From: Topomyia yanbarensis
Taxonomy: Eukaryota > Arthropoda > Insecta > Diptera > Culicidae
Length of the DNA stretch: 64,000 nucleotides
NCBI RefSeq assembly: GCF_030247195.1
Contig: NC_080672.1
Coordinates: 309,845,115 to 309,909,114 of the forward strand
Direction of reading: 5' to 3'
The notes beneath the pieces are model-generated. The model was not told where the DNA came from, did no database searches, and was given only the letters and a program-made list of their open reading frames with translations. A program made the position numbers and the translations under genes. This document shows positions 11,995 to 23,279 of this stretch, piece after piece (position 1 is the first letter of the stretch; each line of letters starts with the position of its first letter).

Positions 11995-12425
11995 AGAGGT
12001 AACCGGGGCTATTAAGGCAGTGGGGGTAATTCGGACTCCCTCGTAAGTCGTAAGAGTTTCTGACTGACGTAGATATTCGTGGAACCGCTATTCTAATTCT
12101 AATTAATTTTAACTGCTGAATCCCATTGTTTGGTTTGTTTCGAAAGGAGATACAACGTGATTCATTTTTTGCCATCCTCAAAACAAAAATCATTATGATG
12201 GTAAAACTGTGATTAAAGCAACAACCAAAAGTTAAAAAAATAATAGGTAAGTCTCTTAGAAAGCTTGAGGCACCTATTTTATGGAATGATTTTTGTTTGA
12301 ACGAAAACACAGATATTTTAAGACATTTACCACTTTTGTGCCAAAATGAGCGTACGGGGCTATTCGGACCCCCTATTCCATCAACCACCGTTCGGCGGCT
12401 TGCGACTACATACACGATTGCACGC
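11995..12425 (+). repeat. G-rich-terminus repeat, copy 1
   Basis: Begins TAACCGGGGCTATTAAGGC, GGGGGTAATTCGGACTCCC, and ends after GGGGCTATTCGGACCCCC and CCATCAACCACCGTTCGGCG. The same order of blocks recurs in the same orientation at 22141-22565. The G-rich start is like the termini of other elements in this window (19858-19893, 48594, 51111). Confidence 0.7.
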
Positions 12426-12429
12426 ACAC

Positions 12430-14774
12430 GCATCAGCAACGAAAATACATGATGCGCCAATCGACAGCTGTGGCTACCCAGATTAAGTTTTTGAAACCCA
12501 ATTTATTTTTTTTTTACTTTTTAAGGAGTTTCTCTAACAAATATTTCATAGGTAAACATAATTCTATTGCAAAAAAAAAAAATTAATAAAAAAATTAAAG
12601 GATTGTGTACAGGACACGACCACGGTGACATTAAAAATGTAGCTTTTTCCAAGAGCGTGCAAATGAATTTTTATCTATCACACATATCGCCTCACCTTCT
12701 TGCTCACTCGCCTGTTTTCATATGTTACAATTTGCTATATACCCTCCCCATTAAAACATTATTTATCGGTAATCTATTAATTAATCAAGTATCTCACTAG
12801 GTGATTGGCATTATTTGGCTGATCCATCTAGTAAAAATAGGCTAGTCTATCTAGAAAATATATTCAAAAGAATAGTTCCATATTGAGAACTGTGATGAGG
12901 TAGCCCACGCCCGCTAACGGAAATATACAGATTCTCCATGAAATATGAAATTTCATTTTCCATTTAAATTTTCAATAATGTACTAATGAACTTAAGTAAA
13001 CAATCTTAAGGTTAAGTATTTCTTGATAGATTAGTGGTGGAAAAAAGGCACAAATCCCCGACTATGTACGGGGAACGTGCCATTTGAGCCAACATATTCT
13101 GATTCCAACGTTCGCACTACCAGTTAAAACGGGTTTTTATGCTATCTTGGTGACATTTTTCTTGTTGCTAATTATTATTACATGTTATAACTCTGTAGTG
13201 TAAACATTGTATTGTTGAACCAATTCTGCAGCGTTTTATGTTATATAAGTGTTTTATGTGGTAATAGGACTGACATAATTATATCTTCAGTACAGCTGTT
13301 TGTTTCATAATTTAAAGCAGATTTTTTTTTAAATTTAAATTAATATACCCAACCGTTCTATTTGTTGTAAACTTTAAAACGCAATTAGAACTTTGTTTTA
13401 AATACATAGGGCAGGACAGATACTCTGACTGGATAAACTGGGAAAACAATTTTAAGTCCAGTAACGCTTTAGACATGGCTTGAATTTGAATCGAAAAAGA
13501 ACACCCGCTTAAACTGCTGCTGGGACGGTAAGTTCTGTTTTAAAATTTTCCGTTTTGTGCAGTACGAAACAAAAGAGTTTGAAATTAGAAAACAAAAAGT
13601 TCTGCTGGGAATGTGATTGTTTCCGATGCAATTACACTCAGGTTTTTTACGCAGGGGATACAGGCCGTGTAAATTAAAACCGCGTAAATTTCAAAAAACG
13701 CGTAAATGAAAACCGCGTAAATTTCAAAATCCGCGTAAAAACGGTTTTAATCCACCTAACAATGTGATGACATTTCTTATAACTTTTATCACTCTCTTCG
13801 GATATTATATCGTTTGAGAACATTTAGAACATGATGCTTCGCGATGTTTTTGATAACACATACTATATGGGATAGTGGCAGGACTCAGAGAATCGCTCAA
13901 ATCAGCATAGGACAACATCAGTGCTAGAAATCTCAAACCAAATCAATGGGAAAGCGAAAAAATGGCCCATAAAAAATCGATTTTTTTTTTAATCGATTTG
14001 AAGTTTATACTTTACTCAAATTTCCAACGCGACTGAGAACTAAGAAAATTGAAATCGCAGCTCCTGATATTTTTCCAAAGGTGACTTCCCAGTAGTATCC
14101 TTGATTTGAATTATTATCGCTAATCCTAATGCCAAAGAACAAATAAAAACCTCTCGAAAACGAACCGTTTGGGAAAATCATCGTCATTACTGGAATTTTC
14201 ATTTTCACGAATCTTTTCGATAACCTTCCGTCACTTGCCTTAATGCACTGGGTGCACAGTGCTCTGAAAATCTAGCGAAATCATCTTAGGGCACCAGCGG
14301 GTCTAATTCAGAGCCATCTGCGCGGCGAGTTAAATCTGTAAAGAATTCTAAAAATTAATTTCTATTCCATAATTTTCAGTTCAGCAATTCGAGAGATCGT
14401 GATATTGTGTAGGAAAAAAGCTGAAAATTTCAGTATTTTCTCTATCTGCAACATATAAACCCTTAAGTATACCAATTAATTGGTATACGAATTGGAATAA
14501 GTTCGCCAATTTTTGGAAGAAGTCTACAAAATAACCCCTTGAAAGCTACCTAAAAATAATTGCATCGAAGCAATAAAAAAATCCCCGAAAATGAAATGTA
14601 CCTATTAATGTGAAACACAGTGAATAATAATACAATAAAGACCCATTTTTATCAATCTCATGGTGTATTTTAGGCTGACAAAATGGGGACATTGACTAAA
14701 TCGGGCAGCTGAAGCTGTTAAAATATTCTTCCCGTCCCTTGATGTAGTCTGATAACTATTTCTGATTATGATTA
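12430..14774. other. no gene; short CGCGTAAA repeats at 13669-13742
   Basis: Mostly AT-rich sequence without a supported gene. At 13669-13742 four near copies of CCGCGTAAATTTCAAAA occur in tandem, a short satellite-like motif. A poly(A) run lies at 12571-12580. Confidence 0.5.
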
Positions 14775-15516
14775 ACTTTTTATTTTTGCATATTTACATC
14801 TCCATGATAAGGAAAACATGCTCAAGAAAGGATTTACTCGAATTCAGTCTTGTTCGTCTGCTAGAGCCCATCAAACATATGTCATATTTGGCTGATAAAA
14901 TCGGGGTTTCAATGTGTTATAATAGATATTCAGCATTCGAAGAAGTTTCTTTTGAACGAGCGTAGAACGACTTTGTTTCTACTTACTTGAAGTCAGCGGC
15001 GTAGCCAGAAAGGTTTGGTGAAAATCGATCATACTGTCCAAACGGCATAATTCCGAAACCGTATTTTTTGAAGTTTTAAAATTATGCAGAATTAATTTTT
15101 CAGAAAATAGTAACAGAGTTCGTGTATTTAGCGAATTTGTTGAGATTTTATTGTAGTCATGAATATTAACCTGAGAAACCATAAATACTTCTTGGACGAT
15201 ATACCGTCAACATTATTTTATCAAATGATGCGCTCTTTAACGTTTGTAAAACTCATCGAAAATACTAAACCTCCGAAATTGGCGGTTTCAAAATGATGCT
15301 ATCTTGACCTTAAATTACTGTTTTTAAACATTTGACCTTTACATATAATTGGTCATACAACAAAAATCAAATGCTCATCAAAATCGATCAGAACCTGCTA
15401 GAATCGAATGGAAATCGTCATTTTTCATAAATTTCTCTGTACATTCGGAAAGTGTTATCCTCGTTATTAATCATATTACGTTTTCGTCTCAACTCGACGC
15501 ATTCCCAAAATAAAAA

Positions 15517-16256
15517 CCTGTTTTAATCCACCTAGTGGTACAATTGTGCTCGTCTCATTTGTCCAGACTACGATTCCATGGCTGGTTATGTTCAATACAA
15601 TGGTGGAAATGAATATTACATGTTCAGTACGATTTGCACATACATACAATGGATCGACAGTCACGATCTTGATATACTATGTGATACTGAAACATCGCTT
15701 GAAACCAGCGGCGGATCATGGAGAAAGATCCGGGAGGTCCAGGTCCTGCCGAAAATTTTCAACTTGTTAAGAAATTTTAGTCTAGGCCGGTATGATTGAC
15801 GATTTTTAGAGTGATTGCATAACCTTTCTATATGAGAAAGGCAAAAATGTACCAAAGTCCAAAAAAGTCAATTTTTGTCAAACATCTCAATGTTTCATGC
15901 ATTTTAAAGTCATTTGGCATCAAAAATACAAATTTGATTTTGAAAGTTTTTCATTTCAGTTTATATGGGAATTTGCTGTGTGATTGCACTCTTCAACTCG
16001 TAACTCCGGAACCGGAAGTCCAATCAATAAAAAATTCATAAGCAGGGATGGGAAGGTTGTACCTTTCATTTGAGACTAACTTTGTGCAAATCGGTCCAGC
16101 CATCTCTGAGAAACAGAGGTCACATTTTTTCCACATACACACATACACACAGACATTTTCCGATCTCGACGAACTCAGTCGATTGGCATATGACACTCAG
16201 CCCTCCGGGTCGGGATTAGATTGACGAATTTTAGAGTGAATGAGAAAGGCAAAAAC
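15517..16256 (-). repeat. hairpin-headed repeat inside backbone copy 2
   Basis: Minus-strand copy: tail complement CCTGTTTTAATCCACCTAGT at 15517, first head complement near 15819-15847 and a second head near 16240-16256, so two heads are joined in tandem. The uninterrupted site is visible in backbone copy 1 near 7430 (ATATTTTTATTTTGGG). Confidence 0.75.
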
Positions 16257-16686
16257 ATTTTTAGCAAATGTTGAAAGTTATGCAATTTTTTGGTGAGCAG
16301 TTCTATGTTTCATAGACATTAAATTAATTTTAGCTTCGCTTCCTATTAAATAAAGACCCTTATTACAGTACATTTCTACAAAAACGAGCTCAATTTGAAA
16401 ATAAATCTGAGGATTATGATTGATTACAGAACTCTGGAATTTTCTATTTTCTATTGGAATGTTTTCAGGCAGGAATTTGATATTGATGCTATTGGACAAC
16501 TGTGAAATCAAGACCAATAGATCAGTTACATATCAGGACCCCATTCCGACAATTCATCAAAAGTCCTCATGATGTTTACAACAACAGGCTATCCATCTAC
16601 GGATCAGATAATTGTTATTGTAATATTGAATTAAATCAGTTTGCATCAATAAATTTTCAACTTCAATATTTTTTTTGGGTTGTGTG

Positions 16687-16708
16687 CGGGGGGGGGGGTG
16701 GGGGGTGT
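16687..16708. repeat. poly(G) tract
   Basis: G-run of about 20 bases broken by one T near the end of the backbone copy; low complexity. Confidence 0.9.
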
Positions 16709-17917
16709 TGTATGGTGGTAAACCCCAAAACCTTCTCTTGGCTACGCCGTTGCATGGAGTTATTTATTTCGCTTTTCATTTTCCGATATGTTTCAGATCG
16801 ATCCGATGGTCATAAGTTAGTAAAATTGTAGTCAGAAGGTTCGCACAAATGAACATTTTTGCACTGATAAGTTATCAAGTTCTTTCCAGACAACTTGGAA
16901 GTGTTCGGTGATTATTTCTAGCGGTTGTAGATAGAAAAATGAAATACAAAATTCGTTTTATCGTAATAATGTTTGGCTTATTTCAATGTATTATTACTAT
17001 ATTGAACAATAAACAGGCGACAAAGAGTAATCCACAAAGAACAAGCCATAACTTTTAAAGTATTCAAAATAGATATTTGAAGTCTTCAGTAAAGTTATTC
17101 GCAAAAGTAAGAGCTACAAATTTGCTGAAGGCATCATTTCGATATAATCACTTCCACGAAAATTTGTGAAAATATCTCACTCATAGGGGGATTAATTAGC
17201 AAAACCACAATACCAAAAGAAAGGGCATATTGCCTCCATTAAATTCTCCGAAGATACTATTGACCTAAAATAAGCCGTTTTGGCGTTAATAATAGATTAC
17301 ATATTTTTGGTCATATTTCTGGCAATGGGAAATGATAAAAATCTTTCGTCCGCATTTAATTATAAATATCTCTTTTGATAATAGTCCGATTTCAACAATC
17401 TATAGCTTGTTCGAAAGGTATTCGTTAAAGCTGTCTAAAAACATATAAATTGTTAAACTATATTATCAATCTCGGCAGATAATTCAAAAAAACTGCAAAA
17501 AACGCCATTTTTAAGCATTCAAACATTCATATCTTGGAAACTAAAAATCAGAATCAAAAACAAATTAATAGCGTTCTTACTGTTTTTTAGTTCTTTCATT
17601 TAAAATTGGTTTGGATAAGATCGGTTCAGCCATTGCTGAGAAACACGAATGAGAATTTGTCCGTTACATACACACACACACATAGACACACACACAGGCA
17701 TTGTCCTAAATCGTCGAGCTGAGTCGATTGGTATATAAGACTCGGCCCTCCGGGCCTCGGAAAAAATCTTGAAAGTTTGAGCGAATTCTATACATTTCTT
17801 TTATAAGAAATGTAAAACCTGAGTGTACTCTTCTATATAAAATACTACGCTACTGAACAGTGCTATAACTACAGAAGCACGTTGTCAGATGCCTTACTGA
17901 TAAAAAACATATAACCG

Positions 17918-18086
<169 letters not shown>

Positions 18087-18308
18087 ATATAACCGAAATA
18101 TGAAACATATGAAAACCAATAGGCTCTTTACCCTACGCAGCTACAAAGCGCCGTAAACATGGATTAACAAGTTACAACGCACACGCATGCATAAACATAA
18201 ATATATTTTTTTCAAACGCAACACTCTTAAGCCACCCCACCCACCCACTATGCAAATCATTCTGTGACACCGTGCTGGTACCCGAAAAATCTGTACACGG
18301 CCACCGCT

Positions 18309-19310
18309 GCCGAAAATGCATAGCATCTACCGCTTATTGTAGCGCCCAGACGCTGCAGCCATGATCTTACCCGTTCGACATAAGAACAAAAACTGATTCA
18401 AACGTGTACGCAGTGATGCCACAAGTACAGATTTATCTAGAAATGTACAGATTTTTGAAGCATTCTTGGTACAGATTCTGTACGGTAAAGATTACAGATT
18501 TTTGTAAAAAAGTACAGATTGGTACAGATTTTTTACAAGACAACAAGGTAAAATAATTTAACCCTGCGATGCATCCCAGTAAACAGCAGGTAAACGTTGA
18601 GTTAGCCAGCAGTGATAGCAAGCAAGAATCTGAAGTGGAGCTGATACTTATTGAGCTTGAACTGAAGCTGATATTAGAATTCGAGATGCGAGAAACCTGC
18701 TTCCAGCAAATCAAAGGGATGATGTCTAAGTGAAAGGCGAGCGAATCTTCTCGAAGTTCGAATTGAATTCCTGCAAGCAAGTTTCTCGCATCCTATTGAT
18801 ATTACCAGCCACCACTCTGCTGGCCACCTTTGGTGTCAAACAAAGTCGCAACGAGAATTTGAGCTGGAGCTGATATTTACATAACCCAGTTAAACTCATC
18901 ATCCGGAATTCTAACTGGGTTCTTGCGGAATTCCAGCTCAAATAAAACAACCCAATCAGAATATCAGTTTGATTTCTCCAAATGAAAAATATGTATAAGA
19001 AAAATGATTTTTCTTACAACCTTGTTATTGTTTGGGTACAGAATTCGGTACAGATTTTTCTATAAAAGAGTACAGATAGAAAAGATTTTTCAACTCCCGG
19101 TACAGATTTAATTGTGGCAACACTGCGTGTATGCGTCACCTCTATTTATAAACTAACCGTATATGGTTTAGTCACTTAGGTGTGAGTGTGTGCAAATGCC
19201 AACGTTGCCGAAAATCGATAGCGCTTATTGCGTCGCCCGGAGACGATGTTGCTCGTATGGGATAAGAGCAACAACTGATTTAAACGGACATGCGTCGCTT
19301 CTATTTATGA
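18309..19310. repeat. direct repeat flanking the hAT MITE
   Basis: A ~100-bp block (GCCGAAAATGCATAGC ... TTATTGTAGCGCCCAGACG ... AAAACTGATTCAAACG) at 18309-18410 is repeated in diverged form at 19208-19310 (GCCGAAAATCGATAGC ... TTATTGCGTCGCCCGGAGACG ... CAACTGATTTAAACG). The MITE lies between the two copies. Confidence 0.6.
18411..19125. mobile_element. hAT-type MITE with 8-bp target duplication
   Basis: 715-bp element starting CAGTGATGCCACAA and ending TTGTGGCAACACTG, a 14-bp terminal inverted repeat with one mismatch. It is flanked by CGTGTACG (18403-18410) and CGTGTATG (19126-19133), an 8-bp duplication with one difference. CAGTG ends plus 8-bp duplications are diagnostic of the hAT superfamily. 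The word GTACAGATTT is repeated many times near both ends (18434-18535 and 19037-19110), as for subterminal transposase sites. No transposase ORF is present. Confidence 0.8.
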
Positions 19311-20175
19311 CTTTTCGTGTTTCATTGTGGCACTAAGCTGCCCTCTATGGACGGCTGTGTCTGAGAAATCTGCCTCACGAATGGTAATTTTTCCGTTTTT
19401 CGTGAACTTTTTAATTTTACCGATTTCCAAAAATCTACTTTTATTGTGGAGATATTAAATTATTACCAATATTTAAGTTAAGTGATTCTGAGTCGGTTGG
19501 TGCATAAATGATTAAAATCCATCTAGTAATAGCAGAGTTATAAGCGTGCAAACCTTACATAGTTTTGTTACATGGGAGATAGTTTAGATTTTAGAATGAC
19601 ACCTAGCCCCAGATAGTGGAGTAAGACATTTTTAATGTCAAAAATTAAAGGTCTGAATTGCCCCGTAGGGAGGTTCGAATTACCCCTACATTGTAAAAGA
19701 ATAGAAAAATGTAGTTTTGCAAATCATCGCCTATTGCTGCCATGGAATGGTGAAACGAACTTTTATGGCACCGAAATATAGCTGAGGTTTCAAACTAACA
19801 ATTAGGACCTTCGACCGGTAATTTTTTTTCACATCTATCCCCCTAAAAGGACGATTTGCTTAGGTAGGTCCGAATATGCCCGGGTACCCCTATGTTTATA
19901 TTTTACTGTTTTGTGACGCAATTGTAGGGTTATCATAATTTTGAATTAAGGCAAAAACATTGGAATTCCATGATTAAAATCGGGAAAAGTTCGCGGGGAC
20001 CATGGCAAATGCATAACTGTCAAACGCAAAAATGGTTGTTGAGAAAGCTAATTAGAATAGTTTTGCACCGCGAGAACTGAACATATAATAACAGTGTTAC
20101 AGTCTTTTCGTACACACTTTTTTGCATTGAATTCATGTCATTTCACAAACAACAAGCATTACTTCCTATTCTTAC
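19311..20175 (-). other. sif intron (5' part), with a G-rich element end at 19858-19893
   Basis: Non-coding sequence downstream of the sif exon ending at 20176. The right end of a G-rich-terminus element (complement reads GGGGTACCCGGGCATATTCG) is visible at 19858-19893; its left partner may be the repeat at 11995, but this is not proven. Confidence 0.5.
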
Positions 20176-20322
20176 CTTGAGTGTTAATGGCGGTTCCCTG
20201 AGTAGTGTTAGCTCCGACATTATCATACAGTGATGTGCTGGATGTGGCCGTGGCAATTTTCTCACTCCTGAGTGTTTCTGTTTCCGTGGCACGATTAGTG
20301 GCTCGCGGCAGGGTCGATGATC
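20176..20322 (-). CDS. sif: still life (sif) exon 5, linker region
   Basis: Coding exon of 147 nt in the low-complexity region after the EVH1 domain. The acceptor is CCGTTTTTAG before GATCATCG and the donor is CTCAAG followed by GTAAGAATAG (20175 downward). The peptide begins GSSTLPRATNRATETETLRS and is rich in Ser, Thr and Ala, consistent with a flexible linker. It is joined in frame to exon 4 through a 78-nt intron. The next exon is not found in 1-20175, so the following intron is at least 20 kb. The PH, PDZ and Dbl-homology parts of the protein must therefore lie outside the window. Confidence 0.85.
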
Positions 20323-20400
20323 CTAAAAACGGTATCAAAAAGCAACGATCAGTACGAATCAGTCGATCAGTACTTGTGGTCATATGATAGGCTCCCCTAC

Positions 20401-20599
20401 CTCGATAGCGTGGATCCTGGGCCCGGATGCGTGCGTACTGCTCGGCGGTCATGCAGGTACACTGCGGTTCACGGGCCCTCGACGGACTCGCCGGAGTGCT
20501 GAGTGGTTTTCTTTTCGTTTTTACCTTGCCCTTCCCGGGTGGATCAAGTTTTAGTGAATAGCTTGAGGAGGCCTTTCGTGAAAATTTGAAAGAAGGCGA
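20401..20599 (-). CDS. sif: still life (sif) exon 4
   Basis: 199-nt coding exon. Acceptor GACGTTTTACAG before TCGCCTTC; donor CGCTATCGAG before GTAGGGGAGC. The peptide runs SPSFKFSRKASSSYSLKLD, then PGKGK, KRKPLSTPASPSR, EPQCTCMTAEQYARIRAQD, PRYRG. This Ser- and Lys-rich stretch follows the EVH1 domain in still life proteins as I remember them. The basic and phospho-acceptor-rich make-up suggests a regulated linker; that is inference. Confidence 0.9.
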
Positions 20600-21008
20600 C
20601 TGTAAAACGTCGCACTATTATTAGGAGGTAAATGAACGGGAACGACACGAACGACAATGATTGATAGAACGAGAGCGAAAGGGGGACAGTGTACGACCAA
20701 GGATTGATGGTATGGGTGGTTCGGGATAGTTATGAGAGGGGGGTTGTTTATGCACGGAGTTTAGGCAACGAATTGAGATCTTTTCTCGATTTAGTTTATA
20801 CCGAATAATAGTGCAACATTTTATAATCGGTTTATTTGAAGAGTTTAGAAATTTAGTCAGTGACAAATTGTGAAAGACAGAGGATTAGACAACGAGGCGC
20901 AAAATACTTCAGGAGATCAAAAGATTACATAAGTATCTCAAAGAAAATATATAAGTTATGAGCTAGTATCGTTGAAGAAAGAAAAGAAAATCAAATAAAA
21001 ATACTTAC

Positions 21009-21127
21009 GCAACACTCGCGGAATTGTTTGGCATCGATTGGAGAAGTAAAGTTGAGACCCCATGTATCGCTGGTCATCGGGTCTTTCCAGTATACAAAGC
21101 ATTCTGATGCTTGACCAATTCGTGTTC
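21009..21127 (-). CDS. sif: still life (sif) exon 3, end of EVH1 domain
   Basis: 119-nt exon encoding TRIGQASECFVYWKDP, then DTWGLNFTSPIDAKQFRECC. The WGLNF-SP-DAKQF block is the conserved C-terminal half of an EVH1/WH1 fold (compare the YGLNFSS-DA- motif of Enabled). The acceptor is TTTCGTTTTAG before GAACACG, 60 nt from the upstream donor; the donor is TGTTGC followed by GTAAGTATT, a perfect consensus. EVH1 domains bind proline-rich partners; in still life the domain sits N-terminal to the PH, PDZ and RhoGEF modules that activate Rac at synapses (established for Drosophila). Confidence 0.92.
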
Positions 21128-21187
21128 CTAAAACGAAAGACAGTAATAATTGAAGGTTTTCAGAGCGTTCGTCCAGCATTGCGATAC

Positions 21188-21372
21188 CTGGTTGAATTAG
21201 TCGCACGTCGAGTATCTTGTCCACCTGGCTGTTGTAGGCGGTAATGTGAAAGATGCACTCGGGCGAATCTTGGATGCAGGTGATGTTAACAGGAACTAGA
21301 TCTTCGGATACTTGTTGCCATTTGACGGTTCCAGCGCCACTGGCCGAAACATGGAATACTTCAGCCCACAAC
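21188..21372 (-). CDS. sif: still life (sif) exon 2, start of EVH1 domain
   Basis: 185-nt exon encoding (R)LWAEVFHVSASGAGTVKW, then VPVNITCIQDSPECIFHIT, AYNSQVDKILDVRLIQPG. This is the first half of the EVH1/WH1 domain with the aromatic WAEVF strand and the basic-aromatic KWQQV segment. Acceptor TTTTTCTAG before GTTGTGG; donor CAACCAG before GTATCGC. The split Arg codon (AG from exon 1 plus G) joins exon 1 across a 9.1-kb intron holding many transposons. Identity as still life rests on recalled near-identity with the Drosophila protein. Confidence 0.92.
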
Positions 21373-21884
21373 CTAGAAAAACTTGAGCGGGTTAGAAGAG
21401 GTTTGGCATTGATGATGAATTTACGGTGCAAGCCTACTGCGCTTGTTTACAATGAGTTACCTATAGTTTCGAATATCAGTCTCAAAAAGCCTAGAAAACA
21501 GCTGTACTGGCTCTTTATGATATGTTAGCAAATAATATGTATTTCACTTATTTGCTGTGCAAAGTGAGGTGCTGAGTGGAGTTGTATAAGATAATATTCC
21601 GAGAAAACAATAGAGCACATAAGGGTATCAAAAGTCATTCACGAATCAGCTACTTTTTCGCATATAGGGGAACATTGGACAGAATTGGGAGAATTGACCA
21701 AGCGATTCAACAATCAATAACGAGTTGTATTTGGTTCCTAAATTCTTTTTAAAATATTTGTATACTTTTTTTGATCCTATGAGTTAATTTTAATAGATTG
21801 AAGGGAAACATCATTTTCTCATAGAAAATATTAAGTAATTCAAGAATTTGCGTTAAATGATGTAATGTTTCATCAAACTTTGTA

Positions 21885-22135
21885 TGGACATTATCCAGGC
21901 CGCGATTTGTTAGAACAAATTTCAAGATAACCATATCAACGAGTGCCGGGCTGAAAAAGTTTCCTTTTGACCTAACAAAAACACCTGTAAAATTTGAAAC
22001 CGATCCAAGAAAAATTAATGGACCCAAAATCGAATTGAAGTGAACCAATTTATTGGCAATTTTATTGACATTTCGCTTTTTTTGCTTTCTTCCCTATATA
22101 AATTATTTTAAAACCATTAAAATTAATATTAAATT
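21885..22135 (-). repeat. repeat with inverted mate at 30033-30275
   Basis: TCAAGATAACCATATCAACG, GAAAAAGTTTCCTTTTGACC, TTAATTTTAATGGTTTTAAA (read on the appropriate strand) occur here and in reverse complement at 30033-30275. The copies are roughly 75-80% alike. No coding content. The two copies bracket most of sif intron 1. Confidence 0.65.
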
Positions 22136-22140
22136 GCATA

Positions 22141-22565
22141 GAGGGAACCCGGGGTTATTAAGACCATGGGGATAATTCGGAACCCCCTTCTCAAGAAAAT
22201 CGTTAGACTTTTTGACTGGCGTACATATTTATAGAACCGCTATTCTAAAACATTAATTTGGACAGAATCTTCTTTGGTTTTTTAGAAAGGAGATACAACT
22301 TGTTTCATTTTTTTCCATCCTCGAAACAAAAATCATTATAATGATAGAACCGTGATTAAAGCAACAAGTCAAAGTGAAAAACATAACAAGTAAGTGTTTT
22401 GAAAAGATTAAGGCTCCTATTTTATGAAATGATATTTGTTTGGGTGAAAACGCAGACATTTTCGAGTCGCTCAGCACTTTTGTGCGAAATGAGCTATTAC
22501 GGGGCTATTCGGATTCCCTAGTCCATCAACCACCGTTCAGCGGCTTGCGGCTACGCAGACGATTG
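22141..22565 (+). repeat. G-rich-terminus repeat, copy 2
   Basis: AACCCGGGGTTATTAAGACC, GGGGATAATTCGGAACCCCC, later GGGGCTATTCGGATTCCC and CCATCAACCACCGTTCAGCG; same order and orientation as 11995-12425. Ends at the CCCGGGATT-rich tract. Confidence 0.7.
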
Positions 22566-22572
22566 CATATAG

Positions 22573-22675
22573 AGATTCAATCCCGGGAACCCCGGGATTT
22601 TTGGATTTCCCGGGATTCCTGATTCCAGGGAAATTGTGTTTTCTCATTCCCGGGATTCGGGAAACCTGGGATTTT
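22573..22675. repeat. CCCGGGATT-rich tract
   Basis: Within ~100 bp the word CCCGGGA(A/T) or its complement TCCCGGG occurs about six times with spacers (AATCCCGGGAACCCCGGGAT and onward). It is self-complementary and GC-rich in an AT-rich setting. Confidence 0.8.
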
Positions 22676-23279
22676 TTTTAAAAATTTATTCCAAAAGGCT
22701 AAGGTTCTGCAAGCGAAATTATTTTGGAAACATCTTGACCGGCAAACATTGAAATGAGTAGTGATTGCGAATTATGCTTTTTCAACTGATTTGCAGATCA
22801 ATTGACTATCTTCAAGCTCGCAGATATTTTTTCGTGATTTTCTCAAGTACAAAGTCCAAGCCTTACTCAAGTCACTGCTAAAGAATGTTCATATTTTCAT
22901 GCAAAAATGGATTATTTTCCGGCCGTTGTACGAAATCATTTCCTTACAGTAGCGTCAGTGATGCGCACGATATCTCTGCAACCGATCCGCTTCTAGGCCC
23001 ATGTCTTCCATGCTCTTGCATCAGGTTGTTTTAGTTTTAACAAAGGGAGATGTTTATGGTTTATCTGTAGTACCTTCATCAACAGACCCCTTGGCCCCAA
23101 TGGTGGTTACTTAAAATAATTAAATTTCAGAATAGATAATATTTTAGCTTTAATCGAATTCCTCGTCCAGTTGACGTCAAAGGCCGTCGCCATACTATTA
23201 AAAATACGCTGGAGTCCGGTAACAGAGCTCTGGCGACCATAACACTGTTCAACACAGGATCGGGAAGCAGAACGAAAAA

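Larger units (their letters stand above)
14775..17816 (-). repeat. repeat backbone copy 2 (inverted)
   Basis: Reverse complement of the backbone at 2416-8717. Matched blocks include CATGCTCAAGAAAGGATTTA (14818), AGTGTTATCCTCGTTATTAA (15450), GTCCTGATATGTAACTGATC on the minus strand (16505-16540), CCGAAGATACTATTGACCTA (17249) and the terminal palindrome at 17791-17814. It lacks foldbacks A and B and the Helitron-like element, but carries an insertion at 15517-16256. Confidence 0.75.
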
